In this document: one piece after another, positions 24,668 through 31,232 of the stretch | How positions within the stretch are numbered: position 1 is the stretch's first letter | Layout: each line of letters opens with the position of its first letter | Source: BTUB01 sp964392765 | Lineage (GTDB): Bacteria > Babelota > Babeliae > Babelales > Vermiphilaceae | Reading direction: 5' to 3' | Length of the DNA: 32,049 bases | Assembly: GCA_964392765.1 (NCBI GenBank) | Contig: CAYMRF010000009.1 | Location: 1 to 32,049, forward strand | The notes under the pieces: generated by a model | What the model was told of the DNA's origin: nothing | Database searches by the model: none | What the model saw: the letters and a program-made list of their open reading frames with translations, nothing else | Position numbers and translations under genes: made by a program

Positions 24668-24786
24668 AAGTGTAAAAAACTTACTCAATGAAAATCAAAT
24701 TTAATAATGTCCCTAATGAACAATACATCTTCGTATTGTTCACCCCCCTAACCCTTCAGCTGCTTAGTTGAAGGGTCTTTTATTTT
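24668..24786 (+). ncRNA. Candidate small RNA of about 120 nt (two hairpins)
   Basis: From the predicted start near 24668 the transcript would hold a 10-bp hairpin TGAACAATAC/GTATTGTTCA (24717-24742), a C-rich linker ACCCCCCTAACC (24742-24753), and a terminator hairpin. The single-stranded C-run could pair with G-rich SDs. A 27-codon frame (ATG near 24688, no SD) spans both hairpins and is less likely to be the product. It could also be an attenuated leader of the 24840 gene. Confidence 0.45.
24751..24786 (+). terminator. Intrinsic terminator
   Basis: ACCCTTCAGCT pairs with AGTTGAAGGGT (one G-U pair) across a GCTT loop, followed by CTTTTATTTT. It ends either the small unit above or read-through from 24602. 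Confidence 0.85.
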
Positions 24787-24839
24787 AATCCATTCTCTGG
24801 TTACACTTACGATGAATCCATAGCAGGGGAGGATTTGAA

Positions 24840-25316
24840 ATGAAAGTATCACTAACGTTATTAATGATTATTTTATGCATTCATTGCAACGAATGCTTTT
24901 CTCACGAGCTTTCACCAATATTTTCTCGTCAGTTGCCACGCATTCGCTCCCGAGAATTGCTCCCACAACCAAATGATCCAATTGAGTCTTTTCATGATAA
25001 AATTCAGCAACTTCTTCTTTCAACATTTATAGACTCCACGGTCCCAAGACAATTGGCAGCACATTTAGAAAATATGGCACAAGAACATCCATTTGAAGCG
25101 AAAGAATATTGGGACTTAAATAAAATACCGGTATTATCAGTTGCAGAAACAATGTGCGCTCAGGCTTCTATAGACGCGCGCAATCCCGATGACGAAAAAA
25201 ATGCCCAAGGAATTTCTCATAAGCTTCTTCACGCATCTTTAAATAGAGGATTTCTTGAAGCCTTTGAGGCATTGATTAAAAACGAGCTTATAAAAACTTA
25301 TAAAAGTAAGTATTAA
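24840..25316 (+). CDS. Secreted protein, 158 aa, unknown function
   Basis: Signal peptide about 1-21 (LTLLMIILCIHCNECFS, then HELSPI). The mature part has an Arg/Pro-rich start (RQLPRIRSRELLPQPNDP) and then a mainly helical region with two Cys at most. GGGGAGG is a strong SD. Its stop overlaps the end of the convergent PilO-like gene by 4 bp. No domain recognised. Confidence 0.8.
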   Translation: MKVSLTLLMIILCIHCNECFSHELSPIFSRQLPRIRSRELLPQPNDPIESFHDKIQQLLLSTFIDSTVPRQLAAHLENMAQEHPFEAKEYWDLNKIPVLSVAETMCAQASIDARNPDDEKNAQGISHKLLHASLNRGFLEAFEALIKNELIKTYKSKY

Positions 25317-25870
25317 ACACTATACACAGCAAAATTTGCGTGTAGCGTAAATGATTCACCGGCAGTATGCATGAGTTCATATCCAGATATCTCAATGATC
25401 TGTTTTGTTTTTTTTAAGGCATCAAAAAAAGCAATCACTTGATCCAGAGAACCTTTAAACTCTCCGCTCAGCGTATTAATAGAACACCACGATTCATCGC
25501 GTTGATCAAGTAAACGGCATGCTCCAACATTAATTCCAGAATCAGTGGCGCAATCAACAACAAGAGATAAGCTTTGCTGGCGCTGTTGATTGCGATATTT
25601 CATAACCGATTTTTTTTGTACATCAACTTTACATGCATCAATTGCTTGAGAAATTCCGGCAAAATTTTTCTCAATTTTTTTCAATTCATCCATTTGCGAG
25701 TAAAGAGCATGCACCTCTTCTTGGAGTTGATTCGTAACTCGCTTAGAAGGCTGATACCAAAAATACCACCATGTACCACTCATCGCAAATAGTGCTGAAA
25801 ATGCTAATAAATACAAAACGCTTATTCTAATTTTTAATAACTCATTATAAAGACCATAAGAAAATTGCAT
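25313..25870 (-). CDS. PilO-like inner-membrane protein
   Basis: 185 residues: a short cytosolic N-terminus, one membrane helix (about 16-38), a periplasmic coiled coil (about 42-75) and a C-terminal alpha/beta domain with FKGSLDQVIAFFDALKKT, IIEISGYEL and a final beta strand. This layout and length are those of PilO of type IV pilus or type II secretion platforms. No other pilus gene is adjacent, so the system would be encoded elsewhere. Four Cys are unusual. The call is by architecture, not strong sequence motifs. Confidence 0.65.
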   Translation of the reverse strand: MQFSYGLYNELLKIRISVLYLLAFSALFAMSGTWWYFWYQPSKRVTNQLQEEVHALYSQMDELKKIEKNFAGISQAIDACKVDVQKKSVMKYRNQQRQQSLSLVVDCATDSGINVGACRLLDQRDESWCSINTLSGEFKGSLDQVIAFFDALKKTKQIIEISGYELMHTAGESFTLHANFAVYSV

Positions 25871-25909
25871 TTTTGTCTCCCTTTTTTCTTGTAAAGTCTT
25901 TTTATTAGT

Positions 25910-25941
25910 TTGCTGAAATCAACTTTTTTCAGCAATATTAT
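25910..25941. promoter_or_regulatory. 9-bp inverted repeat in the divergent promoter region
   Basis: TTGCTGAAA (25910-25918) and TTTCAGCAA (25927-25935) are perfect complements with an 8-base gap, directly before TATTAT (25936-25941), a good -10 for the zinc-finger gene. It sits between two divergent genes and looks like an operator. Confidence 0.45.
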
Positions 25942-25977
25942 ATGAGAATTTGCCACTATTTATCAGGAAACATCGTT

Positions 25978-26757
25978 ATGAAATATCTTTTACTGTGTTT
26001 TTCAATCTACTTTGCTGTTAACACTTTCACCATGGAAGATAGTTCTGTCCAAGATACTTCATGCCAATCGGAGGTACCAACGCAATCTAATTTAAGCCCT
26101 TCAAAATGGAAGAGAATTGCTATATCCACACATGCTCGGCGCAAATTTATCTATGAATGCCTCGAGTGCAAATCAGAAGTAGTGGATATTCCTCGCCATA
26201 TGAGATCGAGTCATACAAAAGAGCGCCCTTACAGCTGTTTAACATGTGAGCAGAAGTTCTTTGAATCGGGACCATGCGTTTCGCATATAAGAAACGTGCA
26301 TCCCGATGTTAAAAATATAAGATATCAAGTGCAATTTCCTGGACAAGAAGCTTATATAAATAAAGTACAAACACGATCTAAAGTTAAAATACACAAGAGA
26401 AAAGCACCATATTCTTTCAAAAATTGTCTCTGCGTTACCTGCGAAAAATCTTTCGCTCATCCCGCCAGATGTGTTACTCACATCCTTCTTAAGCATCCGG
26501 ACAGCCAGACGCCTTCCTATGCTATCAAAAAACCCAGAGGGGTCATGGATGTAAAATTTGTTGAAAAAAAAATAATGAGTGATTCTAAAGTGAAAAAAGA
26601 ACCAGATCTAGAAGTAATGCAACCAGCGATCAAACAAGAACCCATGTCTCCCCCGCTCACTTGCCGAGGCGCCGAAGAATTCTGCGCAGATCAAAGCCGT
26701 CTGGATTTTGAAACATTACTCAATGAGCAGTTTCCGCTTACAGAGCCTATCGATTAA
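25978..26757 (+). CDS. Secreted eukaryote-like C2H2 zinc-finger protein with SUMO-type motifs
   Basis: ATG 25978 (AGGAAA as SD) is preferred to ATG 25942. 259 residues: signal peptide 1-18, then Met19; zinc finger 1 (C61, C64, H74, H79, short spacing); finger 2 (C87, C90, H103, H108) and finger 3 (C152, C155, H168, H173), both C-x2-C-x12-H-x4-H. Fingers 1 and 2 are joined by HTKERPYSC, close to the Kruppel linker. A basic stretch (KVKIHKRKAP, 135-144) could be a nuclear signal. Two psi-K-x-E-P motifs (VKKEP 205-209, IKQEP 218-222) match eukaryotic SUMO sites. The acidic, hydrophobic end (DFETLLNEQF) resembles a transactivation segment. Likely a host-directed, nucleus-acting effector; horizontal acquisition is inferred. 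Confidence 0.88.
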   Translation: MKYLLLCFSIYFAVNTFTMEDSSVQDTSCQSEVPTQSNLSPSKWKRIAISTHARRKFIYECLECKSEVVDIPRHMRSSHTKERPYSCLTCEQKFFESGPCVSHIRNVHPDVKNIRYQVQFPGQEAYINKVQTRSKVKIHKRKAPYSFKNCLCVTCEKSFAHPARCVTHILLKHPDSQTPSYAIKKPRGVMDVKFVEKKIMSDSKVKKEPDLEVMQPAIKQEPMSPPLTCRGAEEFCADQSRLDFETLLNEQFPLTEPID

Positions 26758-26791
26758 CTTAAAAACACGAATATTAGTTTAAAAATAACAT

Positions 26792-26849
26792 CCCGTTCGT
26801 GGTGAGTAGCTCGCGTAGCGAGCGTTATCGAACCATTATAATAAATTGA
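26792..26849 (+). repeat. Palindromic element, copy A
   Basis: CCGTTCGTGGTGAG (26793-26806), then hairpin GCTCGC-GTA-GCGAGC (26809-26823), then TATCGAACCAT and an AT-rich tail. It pairs with copy B as a 14-bp perfect inverted repeat. Intergenic, after the zinc-finger stop. Confidence 0.75.
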
Positions 26850-26857
26850 AAATCAAA

Positions 26858-26917
26858 CAAATTAATGTCCGTATGGATTCGAGACGCCTCACGTTATGAG
26901 GCCCTCACCACGAACGG
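26858..26917 (-). repeat. Palindromic element, copy B (inverted)
   Basis: On the minus strand: CCGTTCGTGGTGAG (26904-26917), hairpin GCCTCA-TAACG-TGAGGC (26886-26902), then CTCGAATCCAT and an AT-rich tail. Same order of parts as copy A but with a different hairpin sequence, so the stem pairs are conserved by compensation rather than by identity. Confidence 0.75.
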
Positions 26918-26972
26918 CCTTAAGACAGCTTCGCTTATCAATTTTTTAAAAGCTTGCGCCCAATTGAATTAG

Positions 26973-28169
26973 TTAAAAATTAGTTTTGGTCCATTGCATT
27001 GGATCAACTTGCACATTGTTTACGCGCATTTCCCAATGCAAATGGTATCCGGTAGCATATCCGGTTTTGCCAAGCGTCCCGATTGGGTTACCCTTAGCAA
27101 CTTTTTGTCCTACCTGAATATCAGCAAAATTATCCAAGTGGAAGAACATAGAAAGAATTCCCCATCCATGATCAATGATCACGGTATTGCCGGTAAACGC
27201 ATAACGCTCTTTATGAACCACGATTCCATCTTGCGGCGCCCAGACTACCGAACGTGGCATATTGGCAAGATCTAATCCTTTATGAGCATAACGGCCTTTT
27301 TCTTGGGTGGTACGAATAGTGCCAAAATCGCAAGTTACGCGTGCGGCATCGATTGGCTGGCAGAAAGGGCCGCGCCATAATTTTTCATGCGGTGAATTTT
27401 TAATAAGATCATTGACTGCGTTTTCAAGCTTTGCTGAATCAAGGCCAAGCGCTTTTTCTTCTGCCACTTTATCAGCACTCACGGTCAACGTTTGCTTTTT
27501 GAAGGGGAAGAGAACTACTTGATATTTAGTTTCTAAATTAAGGGTATTGCCCACTTTATCAACCATATCAACTGAAAGCAGATACTCATTGGGCGCTTCT
27601 TCACAAGAAACGGGAATATAGCATTCATAAATAGAGGAATTTTTAGACTCAGGGAAACAATCAAAGGTATGAGAAAGAGCTTTTACTGTTGCTTGCTTAA
27701 TCTCTTTATTTGCTTGAAATTGCAAATGCAACGTGCGGCCTTGAAACACTTTATAATCGGCTTCTGATCGCACAAAAGCAGCTTGCAAAGGGGTATTATC
27801 AACTAAGAAAGTTCGCTCAAGAGTTACTTTATTTTTTGCATAGGAGCGGTCGATTAATTCGATTTTAATCGCATGTTTGCCATTATTAATCGTTTTAGAT
27901 GGGATGATAAACGGGTGCTCATGTTCACGCATGCTCAAACGATAACCGGTGATTAATGGCTGGCCATCAAGCCACACATATAAATCACCTTTTTTATTGC
28001 TCGCTACTTTACAAGAAATGTCACCGGCATAGAAACCATCGTTTTCGATGCCACTCATGGTAATGGCAGGCAACGTGTTATCAAAAAAATATCCGTATAT
28101 TTTGTAACCAGTCCAGCCCACTAAAAGAAGTGAGAGCCCTATAACCATCCAACGAAAACGATACAGCAT
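26973..28169 (-). CDS. M23 (LytM/NlpD-type) metallopeptidase, membrane-anchored
   Basis: 398 residues: one N-terminal membrane helix (about 8-28), a periplasmic region with two beta-rich, Ig-like parts (about 35-230), then a C-terminal M23 domain with zinc ligands His296 and Asp300 (HKGLD) and His378 in HLHWE; His376 is the general-base partner. It cleaves peptidoglycan cross-links, or activates or recruits other hydrolases. All catalytic residues are present. AAGGACGG is the SD. Monocistronic and convergent with the zinc-finger gene. A possible promoter is TTTACT-N16-TATATT at 28230-28257. Confidence 0.93.
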   Translation of the reverse strand: MLYRFRWMVIGLSLLLVGWTGYKIYGYFFDNTLPAITMSGIENDGFYAGDISCKVASNKKGDLYVWLDGQPLITGYRLSMREHEHPFIIPSKTINNGKHAIKIELIDRSYAKNKVTLERTFLVDNTPLQAAFVRSEADYKVFQGRTLHLQFQANKEIKQATVKALSHTFDCFPESKNSSIYECYIPVSCEEAPNEYLLSVDMVDKVGNTLNLETKYQVVLFPFKKQTLTVSADKVAEEKALGLDSAKLENAVNDLIKNSPHEKLWRGPFCQPIDAARVTCDFGTIRTTQEKGRYAHKGLDLANMPRSVVWAPQDGIVVHKERYAFTGNTVIIDHGWGILSMFFHLDNFADIQVGQKVAKGNPIGTLGKTGYATGYHLHWEMRVNNVQVDPMQWTKTNF

Positions 28170-28297
28170 AAACCGTCCTTACTGATTTTTGTAAAAATAT
28201 TCTGATAGATGAAGAGAATCGCACTTATAAATATAAATGTTTTTATTGGTAAGTAAATTCAAAAATCTATGCAACTGAGTGGCCAGAACAAAACAAA

Positions 28298-28332
28298 ATA
28301 AAAAACCGGGCAGGAATTAATCCTGCCCGGTA
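28298..28332 (-). terminator. Intrinsic terminator of the LEA-like operon
   Basis: On the minus strand CCGGGCAGGA-TTAA-TTCCTGCCCGG (one mismatch-free 10-bp arm) is followed by TTTTTT. It lies 18 bp after the stop of the 28351 gene. Confidence 0.92.
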
Positions 28333-28350
28333 GCGCGATAAGAGGAGTGG

Positions 28351-29319
28351 TTATTCTTGTTGCGATAAATCATTTTGAATTGATTTATATGTATCGGCTA
28401 GTTTATCAAGGGTGCTCGCGCTCAAAGAGTATTCCTCTATTTGGCACGGAACATCCATCATAAATTCCACGCCAATCTCATCGTCAGACTTCACACTATC
28501 ATCAGCGTATACTTGCACTGAACCATCAACCCAAGATAATGGCATCACAGAGATTGTAGTTGCATGAGGAGTTGCCACATCACGAGGATTTTGGTTATGC
28601 GTAACGGCTTCTAAAGAGCGTGCAGTTAATAGTGGGGCTGGTAAGATCATCACACAGATTGGGCTCGCTGCAACGTTTATTTTGTGCTCATCTTTTTTAT
28701 GAGTAAAATAACGAGCTGCTCTTTTGATGGCATCAACCGGCTTTTCAATCATGATATGATACACTTTGTGCGCGCCGCTTTTGGTAGCGTCTGCAACATC
28801 GTGGCCAAATTCAGCAAACTGCTCACCAATATCTACGAATGTTTCTTTTGTTCCTTGCACAAAATCAGAATTAGCAACTTCTTTTGCAGTATTCTTAATT
28901 TTATGCGCAGGCTTTCTAATCACCGTATCATAGGCAATTGCTGCGCCGACTTTGGTTTTATCATACGCGATTGCGGCACCTTCTTTTGTTTTATCATATG
29001 CGTTAATGCTGCCGTTTTTGATCGCTTGTGCGGTTTTGACTGGCGTATCAACCACCAATTCTTTACCTGCATCTTTCAAGTTGTGCGCTGCATTAGAAGC
29101 TACCAATGCTGCGCCCACATTTTGGCCCAACTCTTTAGTAGCAACTGCACCTTTTACAATTGCATCTCGTGGAGTCTCTACGAGCGCTTCATAGAATTGA
29201 TGCCCCACATTGTTGCTCGTATGCGGTTGCACACATTCAGTAGCAAGTGCCACATTCATAAACGCAACATTCATGATAAAGATGAAATATCCAGTTAAAA
29301 CAATGAATAGTTTTTTCAT
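28351..29319 (-). CDS. Secreted LEA-like repeat protein, 322 aa
   Basis: ATG 29317-29319 is chosen over 29325 because GAGGA sits six bases before it. Signal peptide about 1-27 (ending ALA). Residues about 40-200 are amphipathic helix made of 11-residue-type repeats, with near-exact tandem copies such as AYDKTKEGAAIAYDKTKVGA. These recall group 3 LEA or apolipoprotein-like helices that stabilise or coat membranes. The C-terminal third is different: mixed beta, acidic, with two Cys. It is second in a two-gene unit. Cell location and role are inferred. Confidence 0.82.
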   Translation of the reverse strand: MKKLFIVLTGYFIFIMNVAFMNVALATECVQPHTSNNVGHQFYEALVETPRDAIVKGAVATKELGQNVGAALVASNAAHNLKDAGKELVVDTPVKTAQAIKNGSINAYDKTKEGAAIAYDKTKVGAAIAYDTVIRKPAHKIKNTAKEVANSDFVQGTKETFVDIGEQFAEFGHDVADATKSGAHKVYHIMIEKPVDAIKRAARYFTHKKDEHKINVAASPICVMILPAPLLTARSLEAVTHNQNPRDVATPHATTISVMPLSWVDGSVQVYADDSVKSDDEIGVEFMMDVPCQIEEYSLSASTLDKLADTYKSIQNDLSQQE

Positions 29320-29339
29320 AATCATTCCTCTGAGTTAAA

Positions 29340-29948
29340 TTATGAACGTTTCGCGCGTTCTTTTGCTTTGTTAAAATCCGCCTTTGCTTCCATCGCACCT
29401 TCAGAAAGATCATGACCTACTTTATAGGCAGTTTCTTTGATGGTGTTACCGGTTTTGCTCACTACTTCTTTTGCAAATTCCCCTGCTTGAGCAGCAAGTT
29501 CTTTAGAAGTGTCATAGGCCTCTTCTGTTTTTTGCTTTGCATTTTGCGCTAAGCGTTTGCCGGTATTTTGAGCGCATTTAAGGCCTTCTTTAGCAGATTG
29601 TACGGTTCTTGAGTTTTGTACTTTGTTTGCAGTATCTTTCATATCGTCCTCAATGTTTCTTTTGATTTGATAAGCGCCATCTTTAATATCTCCACCAATC
29701 TCTTGAGCATCTCGAGAAAGTTGACGAGTTCCTTGTTTAATATCTCCAGCCACTTGACGGGAGCCATCTTGAATATCTCCACCAATTCTTTTTGGGAGAT
29801 TTTTGCCCACTTCTTGAGCAACTGGACGAGCATCGCTGGTATCAATATGCTCTTGTGGCGTGTGATTAACACAGCGGCAACCAGCGTGAATAAGAGATGC
29901 AATAGATGACAATGAAAAGAGTAAAGCAATAGTAAATAATGTTTTCAT
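29340..29948 (-). CDS. Secreted LEA-like repeat protein, 202 aa
   Basis: Signal peptide about 1-22 (ending IHA), then GCRC near the mature start. Most of the protein (50-200) is amphipathic helix with 11-residue repeats: GGDIQDGSRQV, AGDIKQGTRQL, a shortened unit, GGDIKDGAYQI, KRNIEDDMKDT. DNA-level repetition is visible at 29640-29790 as recurring gatatctcc. AAGGAA is the SD. It is followed after 20 bp by the second LEA-like gene. Low in Cys, Lys/Glu-rich; a stress-protective or membrane-coating role is inferred. Confidence 0.82.
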   Translation of the reverse strand: MKTLFTIALLFSLSSIASLIHAGCRCVNHTPQEHIDTSDARPVAQEVGKNLPKRIGGDIQDGSRQVAGDIKQGTRQLSRDAQEIGGDIKDGAYQIKRNIEDDMKDTANKVQNSRTVQSAKEGLKCAQNTGKRLAQNAKQKTEEAYDTSKELAAQAGEFAKEVVSKTGNTIKETAYKVGHDLSEGAMEAKADFNKAKERAKRS

Positions 29949-30051
29949 AGTAATTCCTTAGAAGTACGTAATTAAAATTAATAGTATAAAAAATGGTAAT
30001 AAGTTGCTTGAGCCAGCCAGAAAGTTGCGATCTTTCAAAATCAGCCTTAAC

Positions 30052-30182
30052 CACCACAGAGTGGTGAAACCCAAATCAGGATAAAACACTTCCAGGAGAG
30101 TGATTTAATTCTTGCTACTTATTTAAATTAGTAACACATAGTGAACACAGGCATCATACAATGATGCGACTAATATGTGTTA
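30052..30182 (-). other. Structured leader/intergenic RNA upstream of the LEA-like genes
   Basis: Minus strand shows a nested hairpin: outer TAACACATA/TATGTGTTA (30132-30140 with 30174-30182) and inner GCATCA-TTGTA-TGATGC (30151-30167), then a second hairpin CACCAC-TCT-GTGGTG (30052-30066). None has a T-run. Between 29949 and 30231 I see no gene with an SD. Confidence 0.5.
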
Positions 30183-30231
30183 GTGGTACGCGACAGATGG
30201 AAAAGTACTTACTTTAATCCACGTGCGTTTA

Positions 30232-30399
30232 TTAGAAGACCCTACAGGCTTGGCCCGGGGTCGGTAGATCATACATCGGGCGCATATCTCCAGAGAATGG
30301 AAATATCTTCATTGCCCTCATTGACGTTTCAAGCTCACCTGAATTCGTATTACCGTTTGCTTGGCACACGAAGAGTGAGATGTTTTGAATATGATTCAT
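30232..30399 (-). CDS. Candidate small protein, 55 aa, unknown
   Basis: ATG 30397-30399 has AAGGAG eight bases upstream and a good promoter at 30451-30479. The frame is open for 55 codons to TAA 30232-30234. The product starts MNHIQNISLFVCQANGNTN and ends PTPGQACRVF, with two Cys and no signal peptide or membrane helix. GC content looks higher than in neighbours. It heads the transcript that could continue through the structured leader to the LEA-like genes. It could be a leader peptide, a small protein, or chance; expression data would decide. Confidence 0.5.
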   Translation of the reverse strand: MNHIQNISLFVCQANGNTNSGELETSMRAMKIFPFSGDMRPMYDLPTPGQACRVF

Positions 30400-30450
30400 A
30401 AGATTCACTCCTTATGATTGAGTGGTGCTTGTTTCGTTTAACCATAATAC

Positions 30451-30479
30451 ACTATAACAGAAAAGTTTATTAAAAACAA
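30451..30479 (-). promoter_or_regulatory. Promoter of the 55-codon ORF (and perhaps the LEA-like operon)
   Basis: On the minus strand TTGTTT (30474-30479), 17 bp, TATAGT (30451-30456). Start of transcription is expected near 30444, about 45 nt before ATG. The stretch 30480-30700 shows no gene I can support. Confidence 0.5.
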
Positions 30480-30701
30480 CTTCCCATCATATCCAGGCTG
30501 TAAAAAAATATTTAAAATTCGTATTGAAAATTTTGACGGGAATAATGATTCACGGCTCTGCCGCAACAAAACCTTCCATTTTTCTCTCATATTCAGAAGA
30601 TCGGAACAATTTCGCTCCTACTTATGGGCTGTCCGCAGTAAACTTTTATGATTTTTCCAAATTTAGACTACTAATTTCATATTGCAAAAAAATACAAGAA
30701 C

Positions 30702-30740
30702 TTGAGATTCACTTTAAAAAATTCTTATTCTCAATCTCAA
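30702..30740 (+). promoter_or_regulatory. Possible promoter with flanking inverted repeat
   Basis: TTGAGA (30702-30707), 18 bp, TATTCT (30726-30731). TTGAGATT (30702-30709) and AATCTCAA (30733-30740) form a perfect 8-bp inverted repeat spanning the promoter, a possible operator for the 30783 gene. Confidence 0.4.
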
Positions 30741-30782
30741 AAATTATTCTAAGCTTGTTCAAAAACAAACTAAGGAACTTCT

Positions 30783-31061
30783 ATGAAAATAAAATCGGCA
30801 CTTTTAATTGTATTACTTTGCACCACCACTCAAATCATTGGAATGAGTCGAAAAGTTTTTCTTGCGGGAGCCGCTCTTGCATCGGCTGCAACTGCGGTTA
30901 CTTTAGGATTCGAAAATTATAAAAACTGGATAATTGGCAAAGCTTTGGAGATAGAAGAAAATAAAACGCATCAAAAAAAAGTTGCTGAAGAATTAGAGCG
31001 GCAAAAAGCAATCAAAGAAAAGATCGTGCTTATGGAGCCAATATCAAAATCCAACGAATAA
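30783..31061 (+). CDS. Small exported protein, 92 aa, unknown function
   Basis: Signal peptide 1-20 (ending IIG), then Met21. A second hydrophobic Ala-rich helix (about 26-43) could be a membrane anchor, followed by a Lys/Glu-rich helix (52-80). The layout is a short version of the 23019 protein: signal, Met, second hydrophobic helix, charged coil. AAGGAA is the SD. No family recognised. Confidence 0.78.
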   Translation: MKIKSALLIVLLCTTTQIIGMSRKVFLAGAALASAATAVTLGFENYKNWIIGKALEIEENKTHQKKVAEELERQKAIKEKIVLMEPISKSNE

Positions 31062-31097
31062 AAAAACGCAATCCTAAGCAAGCCTGAAAATAGACAC

Positions 31098-31122
31098 AAA
31101 ACCCAAAGGAAGGGTATTTTTT
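31098..31122 (+). terminator. Weak possible terminator
   Basis: ACCC-AAAGGAA-GGGT followed by ATTTTTT, 40 bp after the stop. The stem is short (4 bp plus A/T pairs). Confidence 0.35.
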
Positions 31123-31167
31123 GACCCAAAATATATCCTATTAGAAAACATTTAAAACTGGTAAATT

Positions 31168-31196
31168 TTGACAAATTTCTCTTTATTAAGTAGGGT
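31168..31196 (+). promoter_or_regulatory. Probable promoter of the hydrolase-like gene
   Basis: Consensus -35 TTGACA (31168-31173), 17 bp, TAGGGT (31191-31196). CCCCCTAA follows at 31208-31215, and GAGAGGT acts as SD for ATG 31233. The -10 matches TATAAT poorly. Confidence 0.45.
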
Positions 31197-31232
31197 TAAT
31201 TGAATGGCCCCCTAAATGAGAGGTTCTTTTTC

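Noticed and set aside
24688..24771. 27-codon frame inside the candidate small RNA
   Set aside because: No SD, and the frame consists largely of the two hairpin arms; a leader peptide cannot be excluded but is not supported.
28684..29298. Plus-strand 204-codon Cys/Phe-rich frame
   Set aside because: Antisense shadow of the LEA-like gene; low-complexity composition mirrors its codons and there is no SD.
29640..29800. CRISPR-like or minisatellite array
   Set aside because: The repeated gatatctcc units are codons of the 11-residue LEA-like repeats, without spacers.
30177..30401. Plus-strand 74-codon frame opposite the 55-codon ORF
   Set aside because: Begins at GTG without SD or promoter; the minus-strand frame has both.
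30438..30590. Minus-strand 50-codon frame starting MREKWKVLL
   Set aside because: No SD, and it runs across the promoter at 30451-30479; no recognisable similarity.
30524..30922. Plus-strand 132-codon frame overlapping the start of the 30783 gene
   Set aside because: Non-ATG start, no SD, and it covers the SD and signal peptide of the well-supported 92-aa gene in another frame.
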